A stretch of DNA of 48,969 bases from Gordonia sp. (in: high G+C Gram-positive bacteria) (GCF_020438995.1 NZ_JAGQTN010000206.1:1-48969), one strand, 5' to 3'; counted from the first letter of the stretch, positions 7,833-20,296 are shown. A program made the numbers and translations. The notes: generated from the letters alone by a model not told the origin.

Positions 7833-9027
7833 GGAACGCGTCGAGATAGTCGATAGCAAGTAGCAGATCGCCCGCTCCGGTTTGGAGCGGGCGATCGAGC
7901 ATTCGCTCGGCCTGCTGAACGCGGTACCTGACGGTGTTCTTGTGCACCCCGAGCCGGGCGGCGACCACATCGGCGGACTCGGGCGACGTGAGCACGATAC
8001 GAACGGTGTCGCGCAGGTGCCGTTGGTCGGAATCCGCGAGCGGGCCCAAGGTGTCGCGGGCGAAGCGGGCTGCCGACTCGTGGTCGAGCGCCAGCAGTGT
8101 CAGCGCCGCGACCTGGGAATATTCCGTGACAGCGACCTCGCGAACCGGCGACAACGCCACCCGCTGCGCCATCAGCGCATCCCGGTGGGCGGCGATGAAA
8201 CCGGCCAGTCCGGCGGCCGGCCCACCTACGGTCAGCCGGACCTGCGACGCGTCGATGTCGGTTGCCGCGGCGTCGAGATCGGCCACCCCCACCGCGGGTG
8301 CCGCGATCCAGCCCCACAGTTCACGCCCGCCGGGCCGCACCACGGTCATCCCGGCACCCCGCAAGGCGGCCGACAACGCGGTGACCGTGGGCTCGAGCTG
8401 TTCGATGACATCGGCGGTGAGGGCGTGTGCGATCACCGCGACATGCCGCACTCCGCTCACCCGGTAGCCGCCGAGTTCGGCGGACAGTTCCGCGGCGCTG
8501 ATCTCATTGCCTGCCAGGACGCCGGCCACCAGTTCGTGTCGCCGGGTGTCGCCGCGTTGCCGGATCCGGTTGAACTCCTCCTGATACACCGCCACCGACA
8601 GCTCGATCGACGCGGTGAACCAGCGAGATGCCTTGGTCCAGAACCAGATCAGTAGTCGGGTGCGGTCCAGGTCGGCGGGTGCGCCCTTCACCACGGCCAC
8701 CGCGAAGTCCCACGACGCGGTCTGCGCCGCCTGATAGATCCTCAGCAGCATCGACAGATCGAGATGGTGAGTGGCCAGCAGCACCGCGAGACGGTGTGCG
8801 GCGGGTACCAATTCGGTGACGCCCTGGTCGGTCGTGGTCACTTCGCTCAGGAACGCCCGCCAGTGCTCTTCGATAGCGGGAGCGATCGTCGCCTGCACAT
8901 CGTCGGGCAACGGCCCGGTGCGCTTCCTGATCCCATCGGCCGTTCGCCGTACGAACGTGGCCACCGTGCCCGGATCAGCTTGTGCGACGGTGAATTCGAT
9001 GAGCCACTCGGTCGATCGGGAAGTCAT
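7822..9027 (-). CDS. PucR/CdaR-type transcriptional regulator
   Basis: This 401-residue regulator has a helical N-terminal region, a central GGDEF-like/CdaR-type domain and a C-terminal PucR helix-turn-helix near residues 335-395 (VVAARLGVHKNTVRYRVQQAE). Its 3' end overlaps the alkB 3' end by 11 bp in convergent orientation, so the two transcripts are complementary there. No ligand is evident. Control of alkB or of alkane/fatty-acid catabolism is suggested by position only. The ATG at 9027 begins MTSRSTEWL. Confidence 0.85.
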   Translation of the reverse strand: MTSRSTEWLIEFTVAQADPGTVATFVRRTADGIRKRTGPLPDDVQATIAPAIEEHWRAFLSEVTTTDQGVTELVPAAHRLAVLLATHHLDLSMLLRIYQAAQTASWDFAVAVVKGAPADLDRTRLLIWFWTKASRWFTASIELSVAVYQEEFNRIRQRGDTRRHELVAGVLAGNEISAAELSAELGGYRVSGVRHVAVIAHALTADVIEQLEPTVTALSAALRGAGMTVVRPGGRELWGWIAAPAVGVADLDAAATDIDASQVRLTVGGPAAGLAGFIAAHRDALMAQRVALSPVREVAVTEYSQVAALTLLALDHESAARFARDTLGPLADSDQRHLRDTVRIVLTSPESADVVAARLGVHKNTVRYRVQQAERMLDRPLQTGAGDLLLAIDYLDAFPID

Positions 9028-9051
9028 GGTGCGCTCAACGGTAACACCGGC

Positions 9052-9672
9052 TCAGCGCTGTCGCGGCAGCTCCGGACGCGTGAACTGCTCACGGGCGAGA
9101 ACGACGGGCTCATAGGTGAGGCAACCCGCCGAGTGATCGTTGACCACCCCCATCGACTGCATGAACGCGTACATGGTGGTCGGTCCGACGAACTTCCAGC
9201 CACGCTTCTTGAGCGCCTTGGACAATGCCACAGACTCCGGTGAGGTCGAAACAGGTTCTGCCGCAGTCCTGTCGGCGTTCTCCGGTTCGAACTGCCAGAC
9301 GAAGGTGGCGAGAGATCCGGCCTCGTCGATGAGTTCGAGGGCGCGGGCGGCATTGTTGATGGCGGCGTTGATCTTGCCGCGATGCCGGACGATACCGGCA
9401 TCGCCGAGCAGCCGCTCGACGTCGCGCTCGCCGAAACCTGCGACGGTCGGGATATCGAATCCGGCGAATGCCGTGCGGAAGTTGTCCCGTTTGAGCAGGA
9501 TGGTGCGCCAGGACAGGCCGGACTGGAACCCTTCGAGGCAGATCTTCTCGAACAGTCGGGTGTCGTCGGCCACCGGGAACCCCCACTCGGTGTCGTGATA
9601 GGCGGTCTCCGGTTCGCGAGCGGCCCACGAGCAGCGCAGGGCTCCATCGTCGGCGAGGGACAGGGCGTTCAT
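9052..9672 (-). CDS. tag: DNA-3-methyladenine glycosylase I
   Basis: This 206-residue base-excision repair enzyme removes N3-methyladenine from alkylated DNA. The N-terminal motif RCSWA and the YHDTEWG block carry Cys14 and His26, and VVNDHSAGC near residue 180 supplies the second His/Cys pair. Together these are the zinc-snap ligands known from E. coli Tag (Cys4, His17, His175, Cys179). The ATG at 9672 has AAGGAG at proper spacing. An upstream ATG at 9687 would overlap that site, so it is less likely. The next gene upstream, fgd1, is divergent. The PucR-type regulator lies 24 bp downstream on the same strand. Confidence 0.95.
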   Translation of the reverse strand: MNALSLADDGALRCSWAAREPETAYHDTEWGFPVADDTRLFEKICLEGFQSGLSWRTILLKRDNFRTAFAGFDIPTVAGFGERDVERLLGDAGIVRHRGKINAAINNAARALELIDEAGSLATFVWQFEPENADRTAAEPVSTSPESVALSKALKKRGWKFVGPTTMYAFMQSMGVVNDHSAGCLTYEPVVLAREQFTRPELPRQR

Positions 9673-9851
9673 GGGCGACTCCTTCATCTGAACCGGGATA
9701 CCGGTGAACCGGGGATGCCAGTGGACCCGGGATGCCGTCCCGGGTTGTCGAATACCCGTTCGACGGTAGTGGGTTTCGCCCGGAGCCCGCAACGGCGCTA
9801 TCCACAGGCCCGCCGGTGTGATCCGGGTGACAGCCCGCGACGATCGCCGGG

Positions 9852-9876
9852 TACGTTGGTGAGCGAGTGCTCGCTC
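9852..9876 (+). promoter_or_regulatory. fgd1 promoter and 5' transcript hairpin
   Basis: TACGTT at 9852-9857 fits a -10 box. Immediately downstream GAGCGAG-TG-CTCGCTC (9861-9876) is a perfect 7-bp inverted repeat, which would fold at or very near the 5' end of an approximately 80-nt leader. The tag-fgd1 gap (9673-9939) otherwise shows only GC-rich ACCGGGATGCC-like repetition near 9700-9735. Confidence 0.4.
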
Positions 9877-9939
9877 GGGCGTTTGGCCGGTGTGCGGGCA
9901 GACCTGTGCAGCGGCGGGACCGGAGTGAAGGACAAGCAG

Positions 9940-10956
9940 ATGGCGCAACAACTCAAGCTCGGCTTCAAGGCATCGGCCGAACAGTTCGACCCACGTGAAC
10001 TCGTCGAGATCGCGGTTGCGGCCGAGCAGGCCGGCATGGATTCCGTGGCGGTCAGCGACCACTTCCAGCCGTGGCGGCACAATGGCGGTCACGCCCCGTT
10101 CTCCCTGGCCTGGATGGCCGCGGTCGGCGAGCGCACGCAGCGCGTGCAGATCGGCACGTCGGTGATGACCCCTACCTTCCGCTACAACCCGGCTGTCATC
10201 GCTCAGGCCTTCGCGACGATGGCCTGCCTGTATCCCGGACGCATCATGCTCGGTGTCGGCACCGGCGAGGCGCTCAACGAGTACGCCACCGGTTTCCAGG
10301 GTGAATGGCCCGAGTTCAAGGAGCGTTTCGCCCGGCTGCGCGAGTCCATCGCGCTGATGCGTCAGCTGTGGACCGGCGACGAGGTGAACTTCGACGGCGA
10401 GTACTACAAGACGCAGGGCGCCTACATGTACGACATCCCCGAGCAGCCCGTCCCCGTGTACGTGGCCGCGGGCGGGCCGGTCGTCGCGCGCTATGCGGGC
10501 CGGGCCGGTGACGGTTTCATCTGCACGTCCGGCAAGGGGGCCGAACTGTACACCGAGAAGCTCATCCCCGCCGTCAAGGAGGGTGCCGAGAAGGTGGGTC
10601 GCAATTCCGACGACATCGACCGGATGATCGAGATCAAAATCTCCTACGATCCCGACCCGCAACTAGCACTGGAGAATACGCGATTCTGGGCGCCACTCTC
10701 GCTCACTCCGGAACAGAAGCACAGCGTCAACAGCTCCACCGAAATGGAACGCCTGGCCGACGAACTGCCCATCGAGCAGGTCGCCAAACGCTGGATCGTC
10801 GCCTCCGATCCCGACGAGGCCGTCGAGAAGGTCAAGTTCTACACCGACGCGGGCCTGAACCACCTCGTGTTCCACGCCCCCGGTCACGACCAGCGCCGCT
10901 TCCTCGACAACTTCGCCCGCGACCTCGAACCCCGCCTGCGCAACCTCACCGTGTAG
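9940..10956 (+). CDS. fgd1: F420-dependent glucose-6-phosphate dehydrogenase
   Basis: This 338-residue luciferase-fold enzyme oxidises glucose 6-phosphate to 6-phosphogluconolactone and reduces coenzyme F420, the hydride source for F420H2-dependent reductases. The blocks SDHFQPW and [10 protein letters not shown] match M. tuberculosis Fgd1. His41 and Glu110 correspond to its catalytic His40 and Glu109, offset by one. FICTSGKG and [11 protein letters not shown] are also conserved. The ATG at 9940 is chosen because the M. tuberculosis protein is 336 residues; AAGGAC lies upstream. pta follows 52 bp downstream, as in M. tuberculosis. Confidence 0.97.
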   Translation: MAQQLKLGFKASAEQFDPRELVEIAVAAEQAGMDSVAVSDHFQPWRHNGGHAPFSLAWMAAVGERTQRVQIGTSVMTPTFRYNPAVIAQAFATMACLYPGRIMLGVGTGEALNEYATGFQGEWPEFKERFARLRESIALMRQLWTGDEVNFDGEYYKTQGAYMYDIPEQPVPVYVAAGGPVVARYAGRAGDGFICTSGKGAELYTEKLIPAVKEGAEKVGRNSDDIDRMIEIKISYDPDPQLALENTRFWAPLSLTPEQKHSVNSSTEMERLADELPIEQVAKRWIVASDPDEAVEKVKFYTDAGLNHLVFHAPGHDQRRFLDNFARDLEPRLRNLTV

Positions 10957-10995
10957 CCCCGGGAGACTCGGATCACGCGATGTGGTCCGGAGGGT

Positions 10996-11001
10996 TAGGG
11001 T
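10996..11001 (+). promoter_or_regulatory. -10 box giving a probable leaderless pta transcript
   Basis: TAGGGT followed by seven bases and then the pta ATG places the expected transcription start on the A of the start codon. No Shine-Dalgarno is seen in this interval. Confidence 0.5.
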
Positions 11002-11008
11002 TTAGCGC

Positions 11009-13126
11009 ATGGGACAGTCGGCGACGCCTGAATCGGCGCCTTCGTGCAGAAACATCTATGTGGCATCGGCCGAAGGCGATACCGGCAAATCGGCGATCGC
11101 GCTCGGCCTGCTGGCCCTGCTGATCGCGACCAGCGGCCGGGTCGGAGTGTTCCGGCCCATCTCGCGTGCCGCGGCAAACGGCGAGCGTGACCGCATCCTC
11201 GAACTGATGATGGAGCACCTCTCCGCCGACCTCGACTACGACGACTGTCTCGGCGTCACCTACGACGACGTGCACGCCGACCCCGATGCCGCGATCGCCG
11301 AGATCGTCGCCCGGTTCCACGCCGTCGAGGAGCGTTGTGACGCCGTGGTTATCGTCGGCTCGGACTACACCGGTATCGGCAATCCGTCGGAGCTGTCGTT
11401 CAATGCCCGTGTCGCGGCCAATCTCTCGGCGCCGGTGGTCCTGGCACTGCGGGCGGTCGACCAGACTCCGGCCGAACTGCGCGCACACGCCGAAGTGCTC
11501 GTCGGCGAGATCGCCGCCGCACACGCATCCACCGCGGTGCTCATCGCCAACAGGTGCGATCCGGCGCGGTTGAAGGAGATCACCGCCGAGCTGGCCACCA
11601 CCGGTGTGCAGTCGTGGGCACTGCCCGAGGACCCAATCCTGGTGGCGCCCACCATGGGTGAGCTGCAGGCCGCGCTCGGGGCCGAACTGTACAGCGGCGA
11701 CCCCGAACTCCTCGACAGGGAGGCGCTACGGGTGATGGTCGGCGGCATGACCGTCGAGCATATTCTCGAACGCATCACCGACTCCACCGTCGTCATCACC
11801 CCGGCCGACAGATCCGACGTCCTCCTCGCTCTGGTCAATGCCAATGTGGCGCATGGCTTTCCGAGGCTGACCGGAATCATTCTCAACGGTGGTCTGCGAC
11901 CGCACCCGATGATCGACAGCCTCGTCAAAGGCATGCGGGCCACACTGCCCATCATCGCGTGTGAGCAGGGCACCTACGAGACCGCCCGCACCTCCGCGCA
12001 CACCCGCGGCCAGGTGAGCAGGTTCTCGGCCCGCAAGATCGAGGCCGCGATCGCGATGATGGAAAAGCACATCGACGCGGCCGAATTGATGAAACCACTG
12101 GACGTGCCGCTCACCGAGGTGGTGACCCCGCAGATGTTCGAGTACGAACTGCTCGCGCGGGCCAGAGCGGACAGGCGCCACATCGTCCTACCCGAGGGCA
12201 ACGACGACAGGATCCTGCGGGCGGCGGGAATCCTGGTGCGCCGTAACGTTGCTCGATTGACGGTGCTCGGCGACCCGGTGCTGGTTCGGGCCCGCGCCGA
12301 CGAACTCGGTATCGACTTCGACGGCATCGACATCATCAATCCGCTCGATTCCGAACTGGTCGACGAGTTCGCCGACGCCTATCACCAACTCCGCAAGCAC
12401 AAGGGCATCGACGAGGAGGCGGCCCGCGACATCGTCCGGGACGTCTCGTATTTCGGCACGATGATGGTGCACCTCGGCAAGGCCGACGGCATGGTGTCGG
12501 GGGCCGCGCACACCACGGCGCACACCATCCGGCCGTCGTTCGAGATCATCAAGACCAAACCGGGCGTGTCGACGGTCTCGAGCGTGTTCTTCATGTGCCT
12601 GGCCGACCAGGTTCTCGCGTTCGGTGACTGCGCGGTGGTGCCCGATCCCACCGACCGACAACTCGCCGACATCGCCATCTCGTCGTCGGAGACTGCGGCG
12701 GCGTTCGGCATCACGCCGCGGGTGGCAATGCTGTCGTATTCGACCGGTCAGTCCGGGTCGGGTGCCGACGTCGACAAAGTGCGGGTGGCCACCGGGCTCG
12801 TACGCGAACGACGCCCGGATCTGTTGGTGGAGGGCCCTATTCAGTACGACGCCGCGGTCGAACCGTCTGTGGCGGCCACCAAGATGCCCGACTCGCCGGT
12901 TGCCGGGCAGGCGACGGTGCTGATCTTCCCCGACCTCAATACCGGCAACAACACCTACAAGGCGGTGCAGCGCAGCGCCGGCGCGGTGGCGATCGGCCCG
13001 GTGTTGCAGGGCCTCAACAAGCCCATCAACGACCTGTCGCGCGGTGCGCTCGTGTCCGACATCGTCAACACCGTCGCGATCACCGCCATCCAGGCCCAGG
13101 CGTGCGAAAAAGGTGATGCCACATGA
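11009..13126 (+). CDS. pta: Phosphate acetyltransferase (long, three-domain form)
   Basis: This 705-residue enzyme interconverts acetyl-CoA and acetyl phosphate. It has the long architecture. An N-terminal BioD-like P-loop domain carries AEGDTGKS at about residues 21-28. A central DRTGG-type domain is followed by the C-terminal PTA_PTB catalytic domain (about 370-700), with VLPEGNDDRILRA, HTTAHTIRPSFEII and VEGPIQYDAA. It is co-transcribed with ackA: the last codon overlaps the ackA start as ATGA. Together they form the reversible acetate-activation and overflow route. Length matches the M. tuberculosis protein (about 690). Confidence 0.97.
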   Translation: MGQSATPESAPSCRNIYVASAEGDTGKSAIALGLLALLIATSGRVGVFRPISRAAANGERDRILELMMEHLSADLDYDDCLGVTYDDVHADPDAAIAEIVARFHAVEERCDAVVIVGSDYTGIGNPSELSFNARVAANLSAPVVLALRAVDQTPAELRAHAEVLVGEIAAAHASTAVLIANRCDPARLKEITAELATTGVQSWALPEDPILVAPTMGELQAALGAELYSGDPELLDREALRVMVGGMTVEHILERITDSTVVITPADRSDVLLALVNANVAHGFPRLTGIILNGGLRPHPMIDSLVKGMRATLPIIACEQGTYETARTSAHTRGQVSRFSARKIEAAIAMMEKHIDAAELMKPLDVPLTEVVTPQMFEYELLARARADRRHIVLPEGNDDRILRAAGILVRRNVARLTVLGDPVLVRARADELGIDFDGIDIINPLDSELVDEFADAYHQLRKHKGIDEEAARDIVRDVSYFGTMMVHLGKADGMVSGAAHTTAHTIRPSFEIIKTKPGVSTVSSVFFMCLADQVLAFGDCAVVPDPTDRQLADIAISSSETAAAFGITPRVAMLSYSTGQSGSGADVDKVRVATGLVRERRPDLLVEGPIQYDAAVEPSVAATKMPDSPVAGQATVLIFPDLNTGNNTYKAVQRSAGAVAIGPVLQGLNKPINDLSRGALVSDIVNTVAITAIQAQACEKGDAT

Positions 13127-14325
13127 GTATTGCGGGTTCGGTGCTGGTCCTCAACGCGGGCTCGTCGTCGCTGAAGTACCAACTGATACACCCCGACACG
13201 GAGGTGGTCAGCGCCGAAGGACTGTGCGAGCGGATCGGTGATCTGGGATCGTCGATCACGCACGAACAGAACGGTGCCGAACTCACCGAAGAGATCGAAC
13301 TGCCCGACCACAGGACGGCGTTCGAGCGGGTCGCCGAACTGTTCGCCGAGGGCGGGATCGACCTGGACACAGCGGGTTTGCGTGCCGTCGGGCACCGGGT
13401 GGTGCACGGCGGGCGTACTTTCTTCCTGCCCACGCTGATCGACGAACACGTTATGAGCGAGATCGAACGTATCGCCGGCCTTGCGCCACTGCATAATCCG
13501 GCCAACCTGATCGGCATACGGGCCGCCGGCCAGTTGCTGCCCGATGTCCCGGCGGTCGCCGTGTTCGACACCGCGTTCTTTCACGGCCTGCCCGATGCGG
13601 CGGCCACCTATGCCCTCGACCGCGGTGTGGCCAGCCTGCATGCCATCCGCCGCTACGGTTTTCACGGCACCAGTCACGAGTACGTGTCGGGCAAGGCTGC
13701 CGAGTTTCTCGGCAAACCCCTTTCCGAGCTCAATCAGATCGTGCTGCACCTGGGTAACGGGGCGTCGGCATCGGCGATCCGCGGCGGGCAGCCGATCGAC
13801 ACGTCGATGGGGATGACCCCGCTGCAGGGGCTGGTCATGGGAACCCGCAGCGGCGACATCGATCCCGGCGTCGTGATGCACCTGCACAGGGTGGCCAAAC
13901 TGTCCGCCGATCAGATCGACACCCTGCTCAACAAACAGTCCGGCCTCAAAGGGCTGTGCGGCGAAAGCGATTTCCGATCCGTCACCGCGCTCATCGAGCA
14001 GGGTGATCATTCGGCGAAGCTGGCCTACGACGTGTACGTACACCGGTTGCGGCACTACCTCGGTGCCTACCTGCTCGACCTCGGCCGACTCGATGCGATC
14101 TGCTTCACCGCCGGTGTCGGCGAGAACGCCGCCGGCCTGCGCGCCGACACCCTCACCGATCTGGAAAACTTCGGCATCATCCTCGATCCGGAGCGAAATT
14201 CCGTGCGCTCCAAGGAAACCCGCCGGATCTCCACCGACGGCAGTGCTGTTGACGTGCTGGTGGTCCCCACCAATGAAGAACTCGCCATCGCCCGCCAGGC
14301 CGCCCAGGTCGTCGCCGACTCCTGA
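13123..14325 (+). CDS. ackA: Acetate kinase
   Basis: This 400-residue enzyme makes acetyl phosphate from acetate and ATP, or the reverse. Diagnostic blocks are VLNAGSSSLKY at the N-terminus, VGHRVVHGG with the substrate-binding Arg, FHGTSHEYV, LGNGASASA and GVGENAAGLR near the C-terminus. The start overlaps the pta stop (ATGA), which implies translational coupling. The pknG operon converges on it 30 bp downstream. Confidence 0.98.
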   Translation: MSIAGSVLVLNAGSSSLKYQLIHPDTEVVSAEGLCERIGDLGSSITHEQNGAELTEEIELPDHRTAFERVAELFAEGGIDLDTAGLRAVGHRVVHGGRTFFLPTLIDEHVMSEIERIAGLAPLHNPANLIGIRAAGQLLPDVPAVAVFDTAFFHGLPDAAATYALDRGVASLHAIRRYGFHGTSHEYVSGKAAEFLGKPLSELNQIVLHLGNGASASAIRGGQPIDTSMGMTPLQGLVMGTRSGDIDPGVVMHLHRVAKLSADQIDTLLNKQSGLKGLCGESDFRSVTALIEQGDHSAKLAYDVYVHRLRHYLGAYLLDLGRLDAICFTAGVGENAAGLRADTLTDLENFGIILDPERNSVRSKETRRISTDGSAVDVLVVPTNEELAIARQAAQVVADS

Positions 14326-14355
14326 CGTCGTCACACCTCGAAACCGGCGGGGCGA

Positions 14356-17007
<2,652 letters not shown>

Positions 17008-17991
17008 TCAGTCCTGGTATCGGGGTATGGGTGGAGAGCCGGGGCCCAGGATCGACAACCAGCGGTTGTACATCTGCTGCCATTGTCCTGAGGTGCGCAC
17101 GTCGTCGAGGACGCCGTTGACGAACCGGACCAGGTCATCGTGACCTTTCGCGATACCCACCGCATAGTTCTCCTCGCCGAGACTCGGCCCGATGACCCGG
17201 ACCCACGGATCCTGTTCGGCCAGCCCGGCGAGGATCGCGTCGTCGGTGCTCACCGCGTCGACCTGTCCCTGCTGGAGCATCACCAGGCAGTCGGCCCAGG
17301 TACTGGTGGTGGTGATGTGGGCGGTGGGCACGATCGACTGGAGCCTGCCGATGGACGTCACTCCGCGTGCCGCGCACACCCGTTTGCCGGCCAGGTCGCC
17401 GGCGTCGGCGATCCCGCTATTGCGTTGGGCCAAAATACGTTGGGCGGCAACGTAATAGGGCGCAGAGAACGACACCGCCTGGCGGCGGTCGCAAGTGATC
17501 GACATGGTCTTGACCACCACGTCCACGTCGCCCTTCTGGAGGTACTTTATCCGGTCGCCGGAGGTGAGTACCCGGAACTCGATCTGGTTGGGATCGCCGA
17601 AGACGGCGCGGGCGATCGCCCGGGCGATGTCGACGTCGAATCCTTTGATGTCGCCGGTGATGGTGTCGCGGAAACTGAACAGATTGCTGCCGATGTCGAG
17701 GCCGACGATGAGTCGGCCGCGCGAGAAGATGGCGGCCATCGTGCTGCGGGCGGGCATGCGCCGGGGTGTGGGCAACTGGCCGGGTCGCAGACTCGTCAGG
17801 GCGTCGCAGTCACCGGCGTCGGGGACGGGCTCGACCGTGGTCTGCGGGATGGCACCGGGAGGAGTGGGTATGTCGGCGGTGGCACTCGGCGGCGGCGAGT
17901 CGGGGGCGGGGAACTCGGTGCACCCGGTCATGGTGAGAGCGGCCAGCACCATTGCCGCCAGAATCGTCGCGGCCGGCCTGCGCGCCGTCAT
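17008..17991 (-). CDS. glnH: Amino-acid-binding lipoprotein GlnH
   Basis: This 327-residue solute-binding protein has a lipoprotein signal: hydrophobic segment then LTMTGC, lipidated Cys at about residue 23. A Pro-rich linker and a SBP_bac_3 domain follow (IVGLDIGSNLFSF, GFDVDIARAI, VVVKTMSITCDRR). The M. tuberculosis orthologue (328 residues) binds aspartate/glutamate and signals through GlnX to PknG. Its start overlaps the glnX stop by four bases (ATGA), and pknG begins nine bases after its end. No ABC permease or ATPase lies nearby, consistent with a sensing rather than transport role. Confidence 0.95.
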   Translation of the reverse strand: MTARRPAATILAAMVLAALTMTGCTEFPAPDSPPPSATADIPTPPGAIPQTTVEPVPDAGDCDALTSLRPGQLPTPRRMPARSTMAAIFSRGRLIVGLDIGSNLFSFRDTITGDIKGFDVDIARAIARAVFGDPNQIEFRVLTSGDRIKYLQKGDVDVVVKTMSITCDRRQAVSFSAPYYVAAQRILAQRNSGIADAGDLAGKRVCAARGVTSIGRLQSIVPTAHITTTSTWADCLVMLQQGQVDAVSTDDAILAGLAEQDPWVRVIGPSLGEENYAVGIAKGHDDLVRFVNGVLDDVRTSGQWQQMYNRWLSILGPGSPPIPRYQD

Positions 17992-19427
17992 CGGTACTCC
18001 CGGATCCGGGGAACCAACCCGCCGATGACGGCCAGTGTGGCGAAGCAGGCGATGACGAGCATTCCCGTTCCCGTGTAACCGATGACGCGCTGCGCGGTGT
18101 TGATGTCGGTGCGGAACGATTCGCGGGTGGCGGTGATGCCTTTGACGAGGTCGGCGTCGAGTGCTGCGTACCGCTTGGCCGACGTGCCGGTGCCGATGAT
18201 CTTCTGCGCTTTCGAGAAGTCGCCGCTTTCGATCGCCGTGCGTGCGTCGTTGTCGGCGGCGATCCACTGGGCCAGCAGGTCGAGGGTGGCACCGAGTTGA
18301 CTGGGTGTGACCGCGGCGACGTCGTGGTGGTCGTTTTGCAGCGTGGTGAGGGTGTGTCGGATCTGCAGCGTGGCCAGATTGAACGTCTCTCTGAGACCTT
18401 CCGTGTCGCCGCGCTGTACGAATGACAGCGTCTCGGCCGACCGGGCCTGCTGGGTCGCGATGCGTGCCGACGTCAGATCGCGTAGCGGGTCGGCGCCGTT
18501 CTCGCGGGCGCTGTGGGTGATGGCCACCGATGTCAGCCCCGAGGCGAGCAACCACATCGACCCGACGACGATGGCCGTCAGTGCGGCGAGGATGCCCACA
18601 TTGAATCGGCGACGGGTCCGCCGGGCCAGATACCGGGAGGTGGCCACCAGAGCCACGATGGTCACGGCGAGCGCCGCGTACACCCCCCACGGCGGTGTCG
18701 ACAGGGTCTGCTGCGGGTCGGAGATGGCGGCGGATCGGCGGTCGTAGACGCGCTGGGCGGCCGGGAGGATCGTCTTCTGCATGAGAGTCGACGCCACACC
18801 CAGGTACGCGGACCCGACAGGATTGCCGAGCCGGTTGTTGGTGCGCGCAGTCTCCACCAGCCCGGTGTAGACGGGGATGTTCTTGGCCAGGGACTCCACG
18901 TCCTGGCGGGTTTCGGTGAACTCCTTGGCCGAGTCCGCCTCGGCCTCGTCCATCAGGCTGCCCGCCGCGGTGATCAGCGAGGTCGTGGCCGTGGCGATGG
19001 CGTCGGCGTAGCGGGTGCGCAGCGTGGGCGACTCCAGGCCGCCGGACAGGAACGCCCCGTTGGCCGACGCGTCGGCGATCGACAGGGAGCTGTAGAGCAC
19101 CTGGGCGGATTCGGCGAGCGGTTCGGTGCGGTCGACCATCGCCCGTAAGGTGCTGGTGCGGTCGTCGAGAACGCTCGCCGAATACCAGCCGGTGAGCAGC
19201 AGCGCCAGCGACAGCACGATCATAATCGCGACCAGTCTGCCCGGCGAGGTGCGCGCGTAGTGACGCAAAGCGGCGATCGGCGGCTGGGTGCGGGGGCGGG
19301 TTTCGGACAGCTCGCGGCGGTCGGCGAGGGCTTGCCGCAGCGGGGGCAACGCGAGCCCGCTCGCCGAGCGCCCGGCCCGACCTGCGCGGGTGACGGCGCT
19401 GCGCACGGGAGATGCGTGGCCGGTCAC
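17988..19427 (-). CDS. glnX: GlnX, membrane sensor partner of GlnH
   Basis: This 479-residue membrane protein has four predicted transmembrane segments (about 62-84, 248-266, 277-297, 450-472). They frame two extracytoplasmic helical domains, the shape of four-helix-bundle sensors, but there is no kinase or methyl-accepting output domain. Gene order and topology match M. tuberculosis Rv0412c (GlnX), which passes the GlnH ligand signal to PknG. The GTG at 19427 has AGGAGG at nine bases, and a TAGGGT box lies further upstream. It is first gene of the glnX-glnH-pknG operon and divergent from mutT3. Confidence 0.92.
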   Translation of the reverse strand: MTGHASPVRSAVTRAGRAGRSASGLALPPLRQALADRRELSETRPRTQPPIAALRHYARTSPGRLVAIMIVLSLALLLTGWYSASVLDDRTSTLRAMVDRTEPLAESAQVLYSSLSIADASANGAFLSGGLESPTLRTRYADAIATATTSLITAAGSLMDEAEADSAKEFTETRQDVESLAKNIPVYTGLVETARTNNRLGNPVGSAYLGVASTLMQKTILPAAQRVYDRRSAAISDPQQTLSTPPWGVYAALAVTIVALVATSRYLARRTRRRFNVGILAALTAIVVGSMWLLASGLTSVAITHSARENGADPLRDLTSARIATQQARSAETLSFVQRGDTEGLRETFNLATLQIRHTLTTLQNDHHDVAAVTPSQLGATLDLLAQWIAADNDARTAIESGDFSKAQKIIGTGTSAKRYAALDADLVKGITATRESFRTDINTAQRVIGYTGTGMLVIACFATLAVIGGLVPRIREYR

Positions 19428-19606
19428 CGTAGGCCTCCTACCCGAGCGTGGGACTGTGCATTCTCCACCCTAGTCTCGCTCAACCCGGTTTGGAGGCTGG
19501 CTCACCAGACCTATCTCACATACGGTTGAAAAGACGACAGCCCGGAAGGTGAGTCGGTGGGGACAGGTTGGCGGGGGACGGTCAGCGGGGACGATTAGGA
19601 GGCGAT

Positions 19607-20092
19607 GTGCGCGGCGACGGTGACGGATGGGTTCTCGATCCCGACGGCTCACGGTACTGGGGTGTGCACGGCGCGGCCGGGTTGCTGCTGCTGGCACCGC
19701 TACCGGACGGCGTGACCGGCGTACTGTTGCAGCACCGGGCCGCATGGTCGCATCAGGGCGGCACGTGGGCGCTGCCGGGCGGGGCCCGTGACTCGCACGA
19801 GAGTGCCATCGACACCGCGATCCGCGAGGCCGACGAGGAGGCCGGGATCGGCGGCCACGAACTGCGGGTGCTGTCGGCGTTCGTCACCCACAACGCCCCC
19901 AGCGGCTGGACCTACACGACGGTGATCGCGGAGGTCGACGAGCCGGTCCGGACCGTCGCCAACGGCGAGTCCACCGAACTGCGGTGGGTCGATATCACCG
20001 ATGTCGAGCACATGCCCCTGCACCCCGCCTTCGGACGCAGCTGGCCCCGGCTGAAAGACCACCTGACGACGGCCGCCCGGCAACAGTCGTGA
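19607..20092 (+). CDS. mutT3: Nudix hydrolase MutT3
   Basis: This 161-residue Nudix protein has a complete Nudix box: Gly-Gly-Ala-Arg-Asp then Glu, and READEEAGI. It is assigned to MutT3 by position between glnX and thiE, as in M. tuberculosis (Rv0413). Family members hydrolyse oxidised or damaged nucleoside triphosphates. The GTG at 19607 follows AGGAGG; the open frame extends upstream to 19568 without a better site. A long inverted repeat begins 28 bp after the stop. Confidence 0.9.
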   Translation: MRGDGDGWVLDPDGSRYWGVHGAAGLLLLAPLPDGVTGVLLQHRAAWSHQGGTWALPGGARDSHESAIDTAIREADEEAGIGGHELRVLSAFVTHNAPSGWTYTTVIAEVDEPVRTVANGESTELRWVDITDVEHMPLHPAFGRSWPRLKDHLTTAARQQS

Positions 20093-20120
20093 CTGCCGCT
20101 CGGAGGTGGTGACGTCAGGC

Positions 20121-20281
20121 GCCGATTCTCACCGGACCCTTCGCGACCCTCGCTCCTTCGTCGCAACGGCCTCAGGGATCAAGACGTGTCCCCGACACAC
20201 CTTCGACACAAGCACCTTCTTGATCCCTGAGGCCAAAGCGACGAAGGAGGGAGGGACGCGTTGGGTCCGGTGAGAATCGGC
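20121..20281. repeat. Long inverted-repeat element (family A, copy 1) in convergent gap
   Basis: Two arms of about 64 bp (20121-20184 and 20218-20281) are nearly perfect reverse complements around a 33-base loop. Landmarks on the left arm are TCTCACCGGACCC, CTCCTTCGTCGC and CTCAGGGATCAAGA; the right arm has their complements. It fills the gap between mutT3 and the convergent LeuA-domain gene and would form a large hairpin in either transcript, so a bidirectional terminator role is likely. The same arms recur at 28115-28397. Confidence 0.9.
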
Positions 20282-20296
20282 TCTCAATTGACGACA

